Shown: positions 1 to 11,561 of the stretch, piece by piece | Position numbering within the stretch: the first letter of the stretch is position 1 | Layout of the letters: each line of letters begins with the position of its first letter | Assembly: GCA_963675135.1 (NCBI GenBank) | Contig: OY776129.1 | Location: forward strand, 64,327,028-64,391,027 | Reading direction: 5' to 3' | Origin: Galeopsis tetrahit | Taxonomy: Eukaryota; Streptophyta; Magnoliopsida; Lamiales; Lamiaceae | DNA: 64,000 bases | The notes under the pieces: generated by a model | The model's database searches: none | The model's input: only the letters and a program-made list of their open reading frames with translations | What the model was told of the DNA's origin: nothing | Made by a program: the position numbers and the translations under genes

Positions 1-208
1 TTTGATTGCTTAACAACTACCAAAAAACAGAGACACCACATTGAATTTTTTTCAAATTGCCAAAGAATACAATTTTTTTTTCATTCTCTCATACACTACA
101 AATAAGAAATCAAGGAGTTAAGCTCCATATAATCCATTGAATTAACTCAGCATACAACAATCAGTTCCTAAAACGCTTGTGCGTGAGACAGAGGGGGAGA
201 GAGATTAC

Positions 209-498
209 TTGCATAGTGGTGGTGATGCTCATAGAGCCATCCTCCTCAGGACGGCCAACCTTGCTGATGTCCTGATAAAACCTATGAACAAGCCCTGGTG
301 ACTGATGCAGTATGTGATAGTACTGCTGAACAAACGCATTCCCGACCTATTATTCCACCAAAATCAATCAAGGTTTAAATCTCAAAGGAAAAAAGAAAAA
401 AAAAGTATCCTTGCCATCAAAAAAAACATAGACTAAAGAAAACTTACAACTTTAGCAGAAACTGGCTGCTGAGCCGCTGCCGCGTCTGCTGTTGCCAT
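209..498 (-). CDS. NTF2-domain / G3BP-like RNA-binding protein, first two coding exons (partial)
   Basis: Two coding exons are visible. Exon 1 (448-498) starts at the ATG at 496-498 and encodes a short Ala/Gln-rich N-terminus beginning MATADAAAAQQ. It ends at a GTAAGT donor. Exon 2 (209-346) follows an AG acceptor in phase 0 and encodes the start of an NTF2 domain, including VGNAFVQQYY, LVHRFYQD and GRPEEDGSMSITTTMQ. These strings are typical of plant nuclear transport factor 2 / RRM (G3BP-like) proteins, which bind RNA and enter stress granules. The donor after exon 2 is GTAATC. A 5'UTR intron (about 519-628, GTATGT donor, TGCAG acceptor) lies upstream. The remaining NTF2 domain and the RRM lie beyond the left edge. 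Family membership is confident; the exact orthologue is not. Confidence 0.85.
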
Positions 499-860
499 TA
501 CTGATTAAAAGAACAGGCCTGCACATCAGAAAACATGATTAATCTCACCCGCACATAAACCCTAAACTTCACACATCTCTCCGTCCGTCAATCATAGGCA
601 AAATTAATCAAGCTGGATGGGGACATACCTGTGAGCGAATCGGATCGAGAGCACGGAGAAACAAACACAGGTTTGTTTGTTTCTCTCTCTACTTCTTAGT
701 TTTCCACCACAAAATCTTCAGTACGCTGTGGTACTAGGGTTTAAGAGGCGGAAGACGGTGGATCTCGGAAAGGCACGATATGAGAGAGGGTTTTCACAAA
801 GATTTATTATAGTATTATATATACATGTATGTCTATACATATACATGTGTGTACTATAGT
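499..860 (-). promoter_or_regulatory. 5'UTR, UTR intron and proximal promoter of the NTF2-like gene
   Basis: Reading the minus strand, an untranslated exon upstream of 629 ends at CAG followed by GTATGT (623-628). The intron ends at TGCAG (519-522), leaving about 20 untranslated bases before the ATG. A TATA-like run (ATATATAATACTATAA on the minus strand) lies near 806-825. Splice sites are good consensus matches; the transcription start is an inference. Confidence 0.5.
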
Positions 861-2172
861 GAATCTTTGTGAGATTTATTTTCTTGTTGATAATTTCAAT
901 TTGTTGATGATTATTCTCAAGTTTTAAAATATCGGTGAAAATATGGAAATTTTAAATTTGTGTAAATCTTGATAGATGAATTTTAAAAATTCTGAAAATC
1001 TAATAATAATTTTTTAATATACATTGTTATTTTAAATAATATTTTTTAAAACTTATCAAGTTTTTCAACATTTTTTAATATTCTTTCAATATTTTATAGA
1101 TATTAATCTTGGTATTGTTATTTATATTCATATTTATCGATATTTTTTCACTAATATTATAAAAATATAGTTTCTACCCCATATGAATATGGATAACCAT
1201 GAAAAAATAATATATTGAGAATATATTGGAAAAATATTCATATTATTCCAAATCATTTTTTCCCTACTATTAATAATACATTATCGAAAAGGTTTTGAAA
1301 ATAAGTAGTTTTTTAATTCATATTTTTCTTTCAATGTATTTGACTTATATTTTTAATATATAACTGTATTGATATTATAAGTTCATAAATCATACGGAGG
1401 TAAATAAAAAATAAAATAAAAATTATAGAAGAAAACAAAATCCAAATTGGGTTTTAGTACTAAAATGGGACCAAATTCGAAGGAAGTAAACCAACTAATA
1501 ATAATACCAAGGCCTATTAAGTATTAACCCAATTTTTCTGAAAAAAGGTCCCATGATTTATTTAACTTTAAGCCTAACAATCAGTTGAAATAAACTAGAA
1601 CTTTGATACCTATAAGCCCAACTTCAAACAAAAATCAATGTTTATTTTTAAAAAGTAAAAATCAAGTATTTGAAGCTTGATCCCTAATCTATTACATTTA
1701 TGAGTAGAAAAATAAGTTCAACTTGACTCGTACATGGGCCTATTGAATCGAGCCAAACCTAACGAGTTTAATAGAATTTTTTTTTTTCAGTATCAAGCCT
1801 AACTCGATTTGATTAACATGTAGATAGCTCGTGCAAACAATTGTACATAATTTGTTCAACATTTATAAAGATACACCAAGACATAAGATACAAGAGATGT
1901 AGTTTGTGAAACACGTGAATAAGGGGAGGAATCACAAATAAGGCATCGATTTGTTTTTAGGCTGCACTACAAAATAGATTACGGACCAAAGATAATTTGG
2001 CAGGAAGAAACATAATTAGAAATAAAAGTGATAGAAGTATGCAAAGAAAAAGTGAAAGATATAAATCATTTGTGTTTGTGATATTGTCCTTTTATCACAT
2101 GATGTGGGACGAAGATGTTATAACTTATAAGTGGGTTAGTGATCTAATTTAATGTTCTTCATATATAATCAT
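861..2172. other. AT-rich intergenic DNA
   Basis: Very AT-rich sequence with many stops in all frames and no recognisable coding, repeat or structural RNA signal. I see nothing supportable here. Confidence 0.6.
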
Positions 2173-2175
2173 TTT

Positions 2176-2479
2176 GGGCATGTTTGTTTTGGGATGAGAA
2201 ATCCGGATTTGGGATTATGAAACTCCACCCCCGTCAGTTTGGGATTTTGATTCAGAATTTCAAAATCCCACCCTATAATCATATAAAAGTCAACTCTATA
2301 ATACCTACAATCTCTATAAAAATACCTATAAAACATATAATCTTATACTATAAAGTTAAATCCTACCCTATATAAATTCCAAAACAAACACAAAACATAA
2401 AAAGTATTAGGATTTTGAAATCCACTAAATTTTAAAATCCGGATTTCAAAATCCTCAAAATTCCAAAACAAACATGCCC
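2176..2479. mobile_element. Harbinger/Tourist-like MITE
   Basis: A 304-bp element bounded by inverted repeats: the left end starts GGGCATGTTTGTTTTGG and the right end is its complement. TTT lies on both sides (2173-2175 and 2480-2482), consistent with a 3-bp target duplication. The interior is AT-rich with further complementarity (TCCGGATTT near each end) and has no coding capacity. The superfamily is inferred from TIR style and duplication length. Confidence 0.7.
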
Positions 2480-3149
2480 TTTGAGTCTTTGACCGACATC
2501 TAAACATTTTAGGAAAAAAGACTAATTTTTTTTTTGAACAAAGAGTGATTTGAGTACTGTATTATGAAGTCTGATGGATTATTCGAGTTCTACGAGCTTT
2601 TACAACCCAACTCTAACAAAAAAAAAAAATCATTGTATTTGAAGAGTACAAATGATGATATACAGTATATATATCTATAACATCTCATCAAACTTGAAAG
2701 CCATAAAGATTGGTTCGTGAAAGTGACTTAATTACCTTCAAACAAAATTTTCAACTTCATTTGTGTACTATGTGGTGCAACAATCCTATTGTTTGTATTC
2801 TACAGGAGTAACTAAGGCGAACATTTATTTTATTGGAATGAGTTCAAGCACCCCCTTTACCTCAATTTATTATTATAAAATTGATTTGGATTAAATAAAA
2901 AAACCGATAGAAAGACATGTAAGACAATTGTTGAAATTAAAATTGATTAATTAATAAAACTCAGTATGGAATTATTTCAATTATTAACACTTGTTCAAAA
3001 TTGTTATATAATTAAATTATTACAGTAATTCATTTTAATTCTAAAAAATATTATATAGATATTTATTTTTATTTTAGCTATTTTTATATCTTAATAAATG
3101 TTATGTGGAAAAAGATTTATAACCAACACATAAAATAGATAGGATGTGT

Positions 3150-3640
3150 GCTTCTAGAAAAATGAGTAGCATTTGCAAATGATCTCATTCTAGGAACATT
3201 GAAGAATACACATCTTGAAAAAATTATTAAATGCAAAACTGTAAAAGAGATGTGAGATACTCTTACACGTATGTATGAAAGTACTGATTAAGGAAATGAG
3301 AATAAATTGACATTTGTCGTGCAAAGGTTCAAGACCATCAAGATGCGCCCCGAAAAAACTAAATTAGCTTGATGGTTGTTTCACTAACAACGTCAACGAG
3401 ATTGAATCTTTATTCTTTAGGCAAAAGTACACCAAAATAGAGATTAACATGAAAGTTCTCAAATCTCCGGAGGATAAAAGCCACATGTCCAAGTACTCTT
3501 TCAACACCTCAAATGTTATGAGTTCGATTTGAATCACAAAGAAGAAGAACAAGAAGCTCCTTCCATCCATTTCATCATACAAATGAGTAGTCTTCAAAGC
3601 TGTTAAGAAGTCCCCCAAAGAAGAAGAAGTCCCTCAACAA
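3150..3640 (+). pseudogene. Decayed Ty1/copia-type gag fragment
   Basis: Conceptual translation with several stops and frame changes gives strings typical of plant copia gag (UBN2/DUF4219-like) proteins: LEKIIKCKTVKEM, DTLTRMYESTD, ENKLTFVVQRFKTIKMRP, and further on KIEINMKVLKS. In-frame stops replace a Trp and other residues. No LTRs, primer site or pol are next to it, so this is an isolated old relic. The call rests on recognised protein strings and not on an alignment. Confidence 0.6.
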
Positions 3641-4414
3641 CTGGTCTTCCGGACCTAAGCATGAAGGAACATATACTGCACCTCTAATGATCAGGGGATT
3701 TGATAAGATGTCACCACACCATGGGAAATACAAAAAGTTCTATAAACACTGAATATACAAGATAAACCAAATCACTAACATATAATTAGGTGAGGACATA
3801 ATAAATAAAATATATTCTTTTTTTGGTGGTTTGGTTTCTCTTTCATATACCTGTACTGGTCTCTTTCCCTTCCTTATTAGTAATTATAGATCGGTTGAAA
3901 GAATTAAGTTGGGACAAAAACACAATTGCTACTTTTATTTGAATTGAGGCTGATTATTGAGGGAGCTTCAATAGAGCTGGACATGAAGCAAATTGGCTTT
4001 TTTTCTTTCTTTTACTTCTATGAAAGTTATTTTACTTATCAAGTTTGAAAAGACACTTAATCCTTTAGATACACACCTTATATTTATTTAAAAGATATAT
4101 ACAAGTGCTTTTGTTTAAATGAAAGTATTTATTTAAAAAAGTGAGATAGTTCAAATGATTGATTGAAAAAATGAGGTATGTATTTAAACTATCTTTATTG
4201 GTGCCATTGCACAAAATGTCACAGCAAAAAGACAAAATTTTTAATATTAAAATAATGTCAAGCCTTCGACATTTTCGTGACATTGGTTCGATGACCAACC
4301 TAAGGTCACCAATTTAATATTATTGATTTATAATGACAAGTGTTAAAATTCTATTGGTTGTTTGTAATTTTTTGTGTGATATAATTAGATTTGTAGATAT
4401 TGAAGATAATATGT

Positions 4415-4652
4415 ACTCCCTCTGTCCACCAAAAGTGTGCTCACTTTTTTTTATACATGTTTTTAAAAAAATTATATTTTATTTATATAGAATATATTTG
4501 GGTTAACAAGTAAAGAATATATCTGGTAAATACTCAATCTTGTTATTAAAGTAAGAAAAATATTCAAAAGTGAACTATTTAAATAGAATAAAGGTATTTT
4601 TTGTGGACCTAAAAAAACAACAAGTGAGCACACTTTTGGTGGACGGAGGTAG
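4415..4652. mobile_element. Stowaway-type MITE
   Basis: TA-flanked element with termini CTCCCTCTGTCCACC and its complement GGTGGACGGAGGTAG, followed inward by complementary AAAAGTGTGCTCACTT. The short AT-rich interior, TA target and CTCCCTCCGTCC-style ends mark Tc1/mariner-derived Stowaway MITEs. A (TA)n microsatellite (about 4661-4689) follows directly. Confidence 0.85.
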
Positions 4653-4655
4653 TAT

Positions 4656-4689
<34 letters not shown>

Positions 4690-4690
<1 letters not shown>

Positions 4691-5412
4691 AAATTCATAA
4701 TTTTTTTTCTCTATAAATAGAGTCCAATATCCAGCTATTTTGAAACACAAACTAAAATTTTCTCTTGTATTATCATGCACAACATGATAGTAGAAGATGA
4801 GCGAGACACGTACCAAAATTACTATGATCCCACCGATTGTTTTATGGATAATCCCACAAATGATGATCAACGTTTTCAATACTCTACTGAACGCATTGCA
4901 AGTTTGTCCACTTGTATGACTAATAGGGAACAACTTCGCAATAGAGAAGCTCATATCGCTCTCAAGACCGACTTGATTGAGCATATATGACAGAAATTCG
5001 GCCCTCAGAATTAAATAAGTAATTTCTGTTTCTCTATTTGTAATTTAATATTTCATGCATCCATTTGTAGCTTGTTTATTATTGCTATTCAATTTCGTAT
5101 TTTCAAATCTTGTAATTTTAATTTTGTTATTGAGTTTATTATTTATTTCAAGCGTGTGATAAAAAAATTCATATTATAATTACAAATTTAGAATACCAAG
5201 TATTTTTTATATACCAATTTACACATTAAAATATAGTAAAAATTAATAATATAATATGTATTTAAAAAATTATTATTATTTTTGGATTGGGTTAGTGTCA
5301 TTGATAAAGTATGATAAAATTAAACTTGAATTGTAAATTGTATATGTGGATGAGAGAGAAATTAATATAATATTAAAGGATTGGGTTGGGGGAGTGTCGA
5401 ACGAGGTCTTAG
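4690..5412 (+). mobile_element. Deletion derivative of a PIF/Harbinger transposon
   Basis: Contains a TATA box CTATAAATAG at 4711-4720, a short leader, then the last part of a plant Harbinger-type transposase. The likely right terminus is near 5390-5412 (GGGGGAGTGTCGAACGAGGTC). The left terminus is unclear; a weakly similar segment lies near 4275-4310, so the element may also contain the Stowaway at 4415. The promoter appears to have been joined directly to the transposase 3' end by internal deletion. Confidence 0.5.
4775..4990 (+). pseudogene. Harbinger (ALP1/HARBI1-like) transposase, C-terminal remnant, 71 codons
   Basis: Encodes MHNMIVEDERDTYQNYYD at the start and NREQLRNREAHIALKTDL near the end. 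In full-length plant PIF/Harbinger nucleases the first string lies inside the C-terminal third (usually preceded by CII, and the codons for CII are present at 4766-4774). The frame stops at TGA where the family normally has Trp (HIWQKFG); QKFG can still be read after the stop, so this is a Trp-to-stop change. The DDE catalytic core is absent. It sits about 55 bp downstream of a perfect TATA box and could be transcribed as a short ORF. No function is claimed. Confidence 0.75.
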
Positions 5413-5961
5413 GCTTTTTTTTTTTTTAATCTCAAAATTGAATCGAATTATTTAATTTGTTTTAAAACTCTAGGAATCATTTCACTACCATAGTACCATG
5501 TATACTTCCAGATTATTCGGAAAAAAAGGGAAAAAAAAAAAAAAAAGACTAGTTGTAGATTATGTGTGAATATTTGGGTCACAACCCATACACCAATAAG
5601 CCCAGTTTAGACACTTAAATGGGCCAACACCAGAGCTATGGGCTTCACATTCGGGCTAAATATCTGATTGGTTTAAAAGTACTTAGCACTTTGCAATCCT
5701 TCAGCTCAGCTCTTTGATAATTGAGTTGTTATACTTACAAGTTACAAGTGAAAAGATGCCTTTTCTTGCCAATCCATGCACCAGCATTGTGTAGCTGGAA
5801 ATTTCAACCGCAAGCTTTTATCTTTTGCTAGTGAATCGTGGTTTGATCATCGAGTACACACACCACACAAGTGATAATCTATCATAACCATCATGGATCT
5901 ATGGGTGCTTGTAATGTGAGTTTACCCTACTAGTATCTCAGTTTGGTTGCCACGTCACGTG
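5413..5961. other. Intergenic, downstream of the PIG-Y-like gene
   Basis: AT-rich DNA with poly-A/T tracts. It should contain the 3'UTR of the minus-strand gene that ends at 5962. No other feature is seen. Confidence 0.5.
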
Positions 5962-6611
5962 TCATGCATGCTTGAACAACTTCATGCTTAGCCAATGGAA
6001 GTAGACTGCAACTAGAAGGATCGGGAGTGTCAGGGGCACCAAGAAGCAATAATACCTGCATTGCGTAGATACAATCTATCCTTATCATGTCTATAATGGA
6101 GTGATGATGAGATGGAAACATATTTTAGCTGTACACATATATGTATTCATTTATTTTCTACAATTACGAGCAGAATTTTGATAATTTTCAACGCAGTTGG
6201 ACATCCACACTATTGATAGCAAGAAATAGTAGAAGAATAAGGTTTGATATGAGAAGAGAGCCTGAGGGAGGGGATCTCAAGCAACTTGAATATCAAGTTC
6301 AAAAGGAGAGTTCTAAATTTCAAATCTATTGTAGAATATACTCGTTGGAACAACCTCAACAGATTTCTATAATTGATTTTGTATTCTAATGGAAGAGAAC
6401 TTTAAAATAAAACAGGTTTTGTATTCTAATGGAAGAGAAGATACCAGTCATTTTGTATGGCGCGGATGATACTATTATTAGATGGAGGGTGGAGCTTTGA
6501 AATGACAGCGGCGTAGAGGAAACCTGCAAACGAGAATGATCCAACTATAAGGAAGAACCAACCCCAAAACACTCTCCCATTTGAAGCTACAAGCTTTGGC
6601 AGAGAGGCCAT
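5962..6611 (-). CDS. PIG-Y-like small membrane protein (GPI-anchor GlcNAc-transferase subunit Y family), 86 aa
   Basis: Two coding exons. Exon 1 (6445-6611) starts at MASLPKLVASNGRVF and ends in phase 2 inside a Trp codon at a GTATCT donor. Exon 2 (5962-6055) follows a TGCAG acceptor, restores NDWYYCFLVPL and ends LSMKLFKHA-stop. The 86-aa product has two hydrophobic spans, about residues 15-38 and 58-77. The layout and the ending HWLSMKLFKHA match a plant family I recall as PIG-Y-like, an ER subunit of the complex that starts GPI-anchor synthesis by adding GlcNAc to phosphatidylinositol. An in-frame upstream ATG in the same exon (6648-6650) could add 13 residues; MASLP is preferred from its fit to the family. 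The gene model is firm; the function rests on remembered family similarity. Confidence 0.75.
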
Positions 6612-7810
6612 TTTCTTCAAAATTTCACTTGATCTACATAATAGAAACATCTGTAAAATTCACTTAACATATATACCACCATAAAACAAATCACTGTGAA
6701 AAAAGAAGAAATTCATTGAATAAATTTAGCCCATGATACATGTAAAATCAAACACCAGAAAAGCATCCTAACGAACCAAAATTTGTTTCATAACATGGAG
6801 ATTAGAACATCAACCCAGGGAATTCAGCTTGCATGTGAGATAAAATTGCACACAATAAGACTTCTTGCAGCTATTCGTAAAGGGTTAAGGTGCATCGTTA
6901 TACTAATGCACACATCTATGAGACAATAAAAATACGTGCAGCTATACATTGGAGTTGAGATGCATCACTTTAATTGTGTTGACATTTTCACAAGAAATAG
7001 GATCTTTTCAAGTGGAAAGGCCAGATGACAGGTTCTTGAAGTTTTTCGGTCGCATCCAAAGCAGAAAACAATGGCTGTATAGATGGTCCAAAGTAAACCA
7101 GGTGGCTCCATCTTGATATGCATTTTATTGGTGTCAAGTTTATAATTCAATTTCACATCAACAATATTGGATTTGTTTCTATTTTCAAATGGGAATCACT
7201 CAATTCCAATTAGATATTGATTTATGATACAGTACTAAATTCAGTTTATCATTATCTGGAATTAGTTTTCTCATCACTATATATGTAGTACAGTTTATCA
7301 ATTATCTTCACTAGAAATATTAATATTGCAGGATAATTTTATTGCGTAAATTACGGCAATAATTGATTAGCAGATCGTCATAGGATTCAATTTGTTCCTT
7401 TTATCATTTCTTTGCACACTGTATGTAGTGGGATTTGTACATCTTGTACCTCAACACACTGATATGAAATACACGACCAGTTTCCAATATATTTACCCTA
7501 CTTTAGCATCTTAGTTATACAAAACACTGAGGAAAGAGCATACCTCTCGAATTATAACAAAAATGAGTTTAAGAAAACTGAAGCACGATATCGATTTCAA
7601 AATAAAAAAAAAGAAAAAGAGAGTAATTGATGGGTACAAACGAAGAATATGAAAGCACACCTGCAAAAAATTAACGAGATAACCACCACGAAATAACTGG
7701 GGGCGTGAGGAACAGAGGACGCCGGCGGTGGAGATGACGGTGACGGCTATTGGTGAGCGGAGGGACGCCGTGGTGGAGCGTTGAAATTTCACCGTTCCAA
7801 ATTATTTTTA
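6612..7810 (-). other. 5'UTR exons and about 1-kb leader intron of the PIG-Y-like gene
   Basis: On the minus strand a GC-richer exon (about 7661-7800) ends CAG then GTGTGC, a good donor. An acceptor TTTTACAG at about 6651-6658 opens the exon that contains the start codon. The upstream exon has a long open frame, but it begins with GTG and has a stop just before it, so it is taken as untranslated. If both sites are used, that open frame joins the PIG-Y frame in phase, which leaves an alternative N-terminally extended reading open if a non-AUG start were used. Confidence 0.45.
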
Positions 7811-8047
7811 TTAACGGGTAGCTGGGCCTAATAAGGGACGGGGCCTTTAAAAGAAGACCCGGCCCATTTACTGTAATTCAGCATACATAACTCATGCAAT
7901 TTTTTTTGCACGGTTACACACACAGACTTATTGAGGACACCCACTGTAAAAAAATAAAAAATTAACAACAGGTACATGAAATGTCCAGTATACCCTTCAA
8001 CCCTGTCAAAAAAAAAAGTATACCCTTCAATGAAATTTTATAAAAAA
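7811..8047. other. Intergenic, likely promoter side of the PIG-Y-like gene
   Basis: AT-rich sequence with A-tracts and a near-direct duplication of AGTATACCCTTCAA (about 7986-8030). No gene is seen. Confidence 0.4.
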
Positions 8048-9316
8048 ATGGCAGATGAGTACACCCACCCCTTCTTTTTACGGAAGAATCATCTCCACCA
8101 TCACCAAATCACCATAATGTTAAAAAAATTAAACATCCACAATCAAAACAAACAAAAATAGTAAAAAAATCAAAATTTTCAGAAAAAATACAAAAAAATC
8201 TTGAATTCGACAAAAACTTTCGAACAAACACCAAAAGTTTGAAAATAAATTCGGAAAAAGTAATTAATTTCTACAAAAATTTTCGGACAATTAAAAAATA
8301 TTCGAAAAAAGTAATTGAGTTCGGTAAAAAAATCCCAGCTGCATGTTTGCATCTTTCTTCTTCTTCTCTTCAGCTTTCAAAGCATTCTATTTCTTCTCTA
8401 CTGCAATTCATTGAACTATAATTATAATTAGGAGCAAGTAAAGCAAGCATCACAACAATAACTTAAATACTTCAATTGTAATAACATAATAACAGTAATG
8501 AATAAGCAGTCTTCAAAACAGAGTTGAGGAGCAGCAAAATGATTCTACCCTCAAATCTGCTAATCTAGGACAGTTTTGTTTTATTTTCAATTTAATTCAT
8601 TTGATTGTATGCTTGTATCTAGGAATGAGTGCTAGGTACCTAGTACCATGTATCTCAACATCACATTTTTAGTAATAAAATCATCTTTTTCTCGAAAAAA
8701 AAAAACAAAACTACAAAGTAATCATACTACAAGATAAAATCAAATATAACAAACACATCCTAATCAATACTCATAAATATGTAGGAGATCAAGGCAAAAT
8801 CCATCAAATATAACAAAATGCAGAGGTTTGGAGAAACTTTATTTACCTTTAAACCGTGTGAAATAAAAAATGGGAGCCCTAGAAATCGTCGCCGCCGCCG
8901 GAGAAACTGAAATCGCAGACGCTGTTGTCCGCCCAAAACCCTGTGAAATGGCAACACTAAAATCGTAAAATGCAAGAGGAAGGAAAAGTGAAACCGGAGC
9001 AATAAAATCACCCAAATCGCCGTCCGCCGTCGTCGTAGAAGAGAAATCGCAAGAGTGGGGGTAAGAGAAACGAAAGAATTGAGATAATGCAATTTTCTCA
9101 AATGGGTAGAGAATATGTGAGGTTTTCTCAAAATGGATAGAGGGCACAATACCCCCTGGTGCATACAAGAATTTGGCATTAGATTTGGGGGTGTGGGTAG
9201 TAATAGAAATTTTATGGAGATAAGGGCAATTAAGACATTTGAGGGGGTGCATCTATCTTAGACTGGTTTTAGGGATGCACCAATCGGGGGAGTGCATATA
9301 GTTAAACTTAAACCCA
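8048..9316. mobile_element. Candidate Mutator-like element with a GC-rich exon-like segment
   Basis: The right end, read outward on the minus strand, has TAACTATATGCACTCCCCC. The left end has AGATGAGTACACCCACCCC. These resemble the ends of the well-supported MULE at 49974-51323. Imperfect 9-bp flanks (ATAAAAAAA / ATAAAAAAT) could be a target duplication but are low complexity. Inside, 8870-9060 is GC-rich and CGCCG-repeated; minus-strand reading gives Arg/Leu-rich ORFs with no recognised domain. Borders are approximate. Confidence 0.4.
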
Positions 9317-9324
9317 ATAAAAAA

Positions 9325-9470
9325 TGGTCCAAGACTAAGTGACAAGTGTTTGGGTTTCCAAATCTCCTCATTTGATTCATGAAGGCCCTAAAATCACTGG
9401 TATACATTAAAAAAAAATATATAAGTGATAATTTCTATGGTAGATTTTAAAGATAATTTATCGCAGGTTG
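9325..9470 (-). repeat. Inverted copy of sequence flanking the 50-kb MULE (empty site)
   Basis: Read on the minus strand, this segment matches 49855-49973 followed directly by 51324-51368 (CATGAATCAAATGAG, then ATTTGGAAACCCAAACAC, then GTCTTGGACCATTT), without the 1.35-kb element in between. It is therefore a natural empty site for that insertion. Confidence 0.8.
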
Positions 9471-9625
9471 TCTAATTTTGCTGTTGTTTGTTAGCGGTTG
9501 TCCCTTTTAACTTTTTTTTTTTTTTTTAGAGTCCAGATATTAGACTTCGGATTGGTCAAGTCAGTTCATAGGGTTAGTCGAGCCAGTCCATCGATCGAGT
9601 CCGGTATGTTACCCACCAAAATCTA

Positions 9626-9628
<3 letters not shown>

Positions 9629-9674
<46 letters not shown>
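9629..9674. repeat. (TA)n microsatellite
   Basis: About 23 uninterrupted TA dinucleotides after ATCTATC. The flanks are AT-rich intergenic DNA up to 10042 with no other feature. Confidence 0.95.
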
Positions 9675-9676
<2 letters not shown>

Positions 9677-10051
9677 AGTCAATTCTCACCCAAACTGTCA
9701 GGTGTTCTTTTCTTTTGAAGCAAGGGGTCCAGATGTTCTAATTTTAGCTTTGTAGAAATTTTGGGCTATATCACTCCCGAGCCTTTCTTTATTCACAGCA
9801 ATTAAAATATTTAAAATACACAATTTATTTTTGTGGATGTTTTATAATTAAAAAAAAATAAATTGTTTTAGTGGCATTTTATTATGAGTATTATTGTTTG
9901 AACAATATATTGTTTAACATTTAACATTGTTTAATTAATTATCGACTTAAATTTGTTTTATTTAAGAATATTTTATTTAATTACATTTCTTGAAATTTTA
10001 ATCTACTATATATATCAATAAATTTTATATAAACATATATAAATTTTATAA

Positions 10052-10376
10052 GCTAAAGTCTAGTATGCACTCGAGTGCATGTTATGCACCCTAGTCCATG
10101 TTGCACTTTTCAGTTTTACTGACTTACACTTTTTAGTAAATGGTGTTGCACTTTTCAATTATTACTAAAAATATTATTATATAGTTTAATAATTGAAAAA
10201 TGCAACACCATTTACCAAAAAGTGTAACTTTTCAATTATTACTAAAAATATTATTATATAGTTTAATAATTGAAAAATGCAACACCATTTACCAAAAAGT
10301 GTAAGTCAGTAAAACTGAAGAGTGCAACATGAACTAGAATGCATAACATGCACTCGAGTGCATAGCAGACCAACCC
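10052..10376. mobile_element. Short Mutator-like MITE with 9-bp target duplication
   Basis: A nearly palindromic 325-bp element. Its ends share ATGCACTCGAGTGCATGTTA, then complementary CATGTTGCAC and CAGT..ACTTACACTTTTT tracts. A perfect 9-bp direct repeat ATTTTATAA flanks it (10043-10051 and 10377-10385), which is the duplication length of Mutator-type insertion. The centre holds two copies of TATTACTAAAAATATTATTA. It has no coding capacity and is a small relative of the element at 10450. Confidence 0.8.
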
Positions 10377-11036
10377 ATTTTATAATATAAAGTTAAATTA
10401 TAATCTATTTAAATTTCAAAATAAACCCATACCATTACTTATTAATTATGGTTTTGTCTAGTATGGACTCGAGTGCATGTTGTGCACCCTAATCTAAAGA
10501 AAAGTGTAAGTTATTAAACTGAAAAGTACAATACAATATTACTAAAAAAAAGTGTAAGTCACTATAACTAAAAATATTATTATATAGTTTAATAATTGAA
10601 AAGTGCAACACCATTTACCAAAAAGTGTAAGTCAGTAAACTAAAAAGGGAATTTCACATAAAAGGTCATTTCACCTAGTGTTTTTTTAAATAAAGACATG
10701 ATTCAAAATAGTTTCAGAATAAGGACAAAATGGAAGATAAATGTACCATCATGCCCTTAATATCTAATTTCGGAAATTAATATGGAGAAAATCTTTAAAT
10801 GTTTGAAATTTAAAAACGTGTCTATCAGCTCATTAAATCCCCCGAATTACGCAATTAATTAAAAGCTTCCAAAAATTAAACTTCCTCAACAACACCGGAC
10901 AGAAGTTCTTAATTTTGTGCAGAATTTTGGGGTTTTTCAATTTGTGAAGAAAGGAAACCGTGAAGTACGGAAGAAGACGAAGTGAGAAGTGAGAAGAACA
11001 TTTTGCTCCCTAGACCATGGTTGGAAAATTAATATA

Positions 11037-11157
11037 AAATCTAAATCTGCATAATAAAATGAATAATGCAGAACAATGAAATCTAAAACTGCATAATAAA
11101 ATGAATAATGCAGAACAATGAAATCTAAAACTGCATAATAAAATGAATAATGCAGAA
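11037..11157. repeat. 42-bp tandem repeat, about 2.9 copies
   Basis: GCATAATAAAATGAATAATG recurs at 11049, 11091 and 11133, an exact 42-bp period. It lies inside the Mutator-like element. Confidence 0.9.
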
Positions 11158-11561
11158 AAAATAATACGGTGTCTTCATATTAGAATGTGATTATGCAAAA
11201 ATATGTATACATATGCAAAATAAGATCTGCATTATCCCTTTACCAAACCAATAACAAATAATCATGAACTACATTTCAGCAACGCGCACGTAAATCATCA
11301 CAATTACACGAAAACAGAGCAAAATTGAACCTAAATTAAAATCATCTCAAAAAATCCTAAATTCTTTGCAAATTATGTGTGTACGTGTGGAATTAAAAAT
11401 TATACCCTTGGCAAAACTCTTCATCTGACCGGATTAATGGTTCCCATGTGGACTATACGCTGCGTCGCCCCACTCCTATGCGATAAAATCGTCGTCAAAG
11501 GCCCACCTCCGGCGTGGGGAAGACTACTGTATCTCCGGCGGATTCGCGTCCGTCATCCATA

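Noticed and set aside
677..859. 60-codon open frame after the NTF2-like 5'UTR
   Set aside because: It starts with TTG, has no homology, lies in promoter/UTR sequence of a gene on the other strand, and ends in low-complexity YIYMCVL codons.
5930..6121. 63-codon minus-strand ORF as a separate gene
   Set aside because: It overlaps exon 2 of the PIG-Y-like gene in a different frame; the spliced frame explains the conservation better.
7511..7792. Minus-strand open frame with a mitochondrial-presequence look
   Set aside because: The first codon is GTG with a stop just upstream, it ends in a Phe-rich intron translation, and the 3' end of the GC part is a good splice donor; better read as an untranslated exon of the PIG-Y-like gene.
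8760..9252. Two overlapping minus-strand ORFs of about 138 aa
   Set aside because: Low-complexity Arg/Leu composition from CGCCG repeats, no domain, and inside a candidate transposable element.
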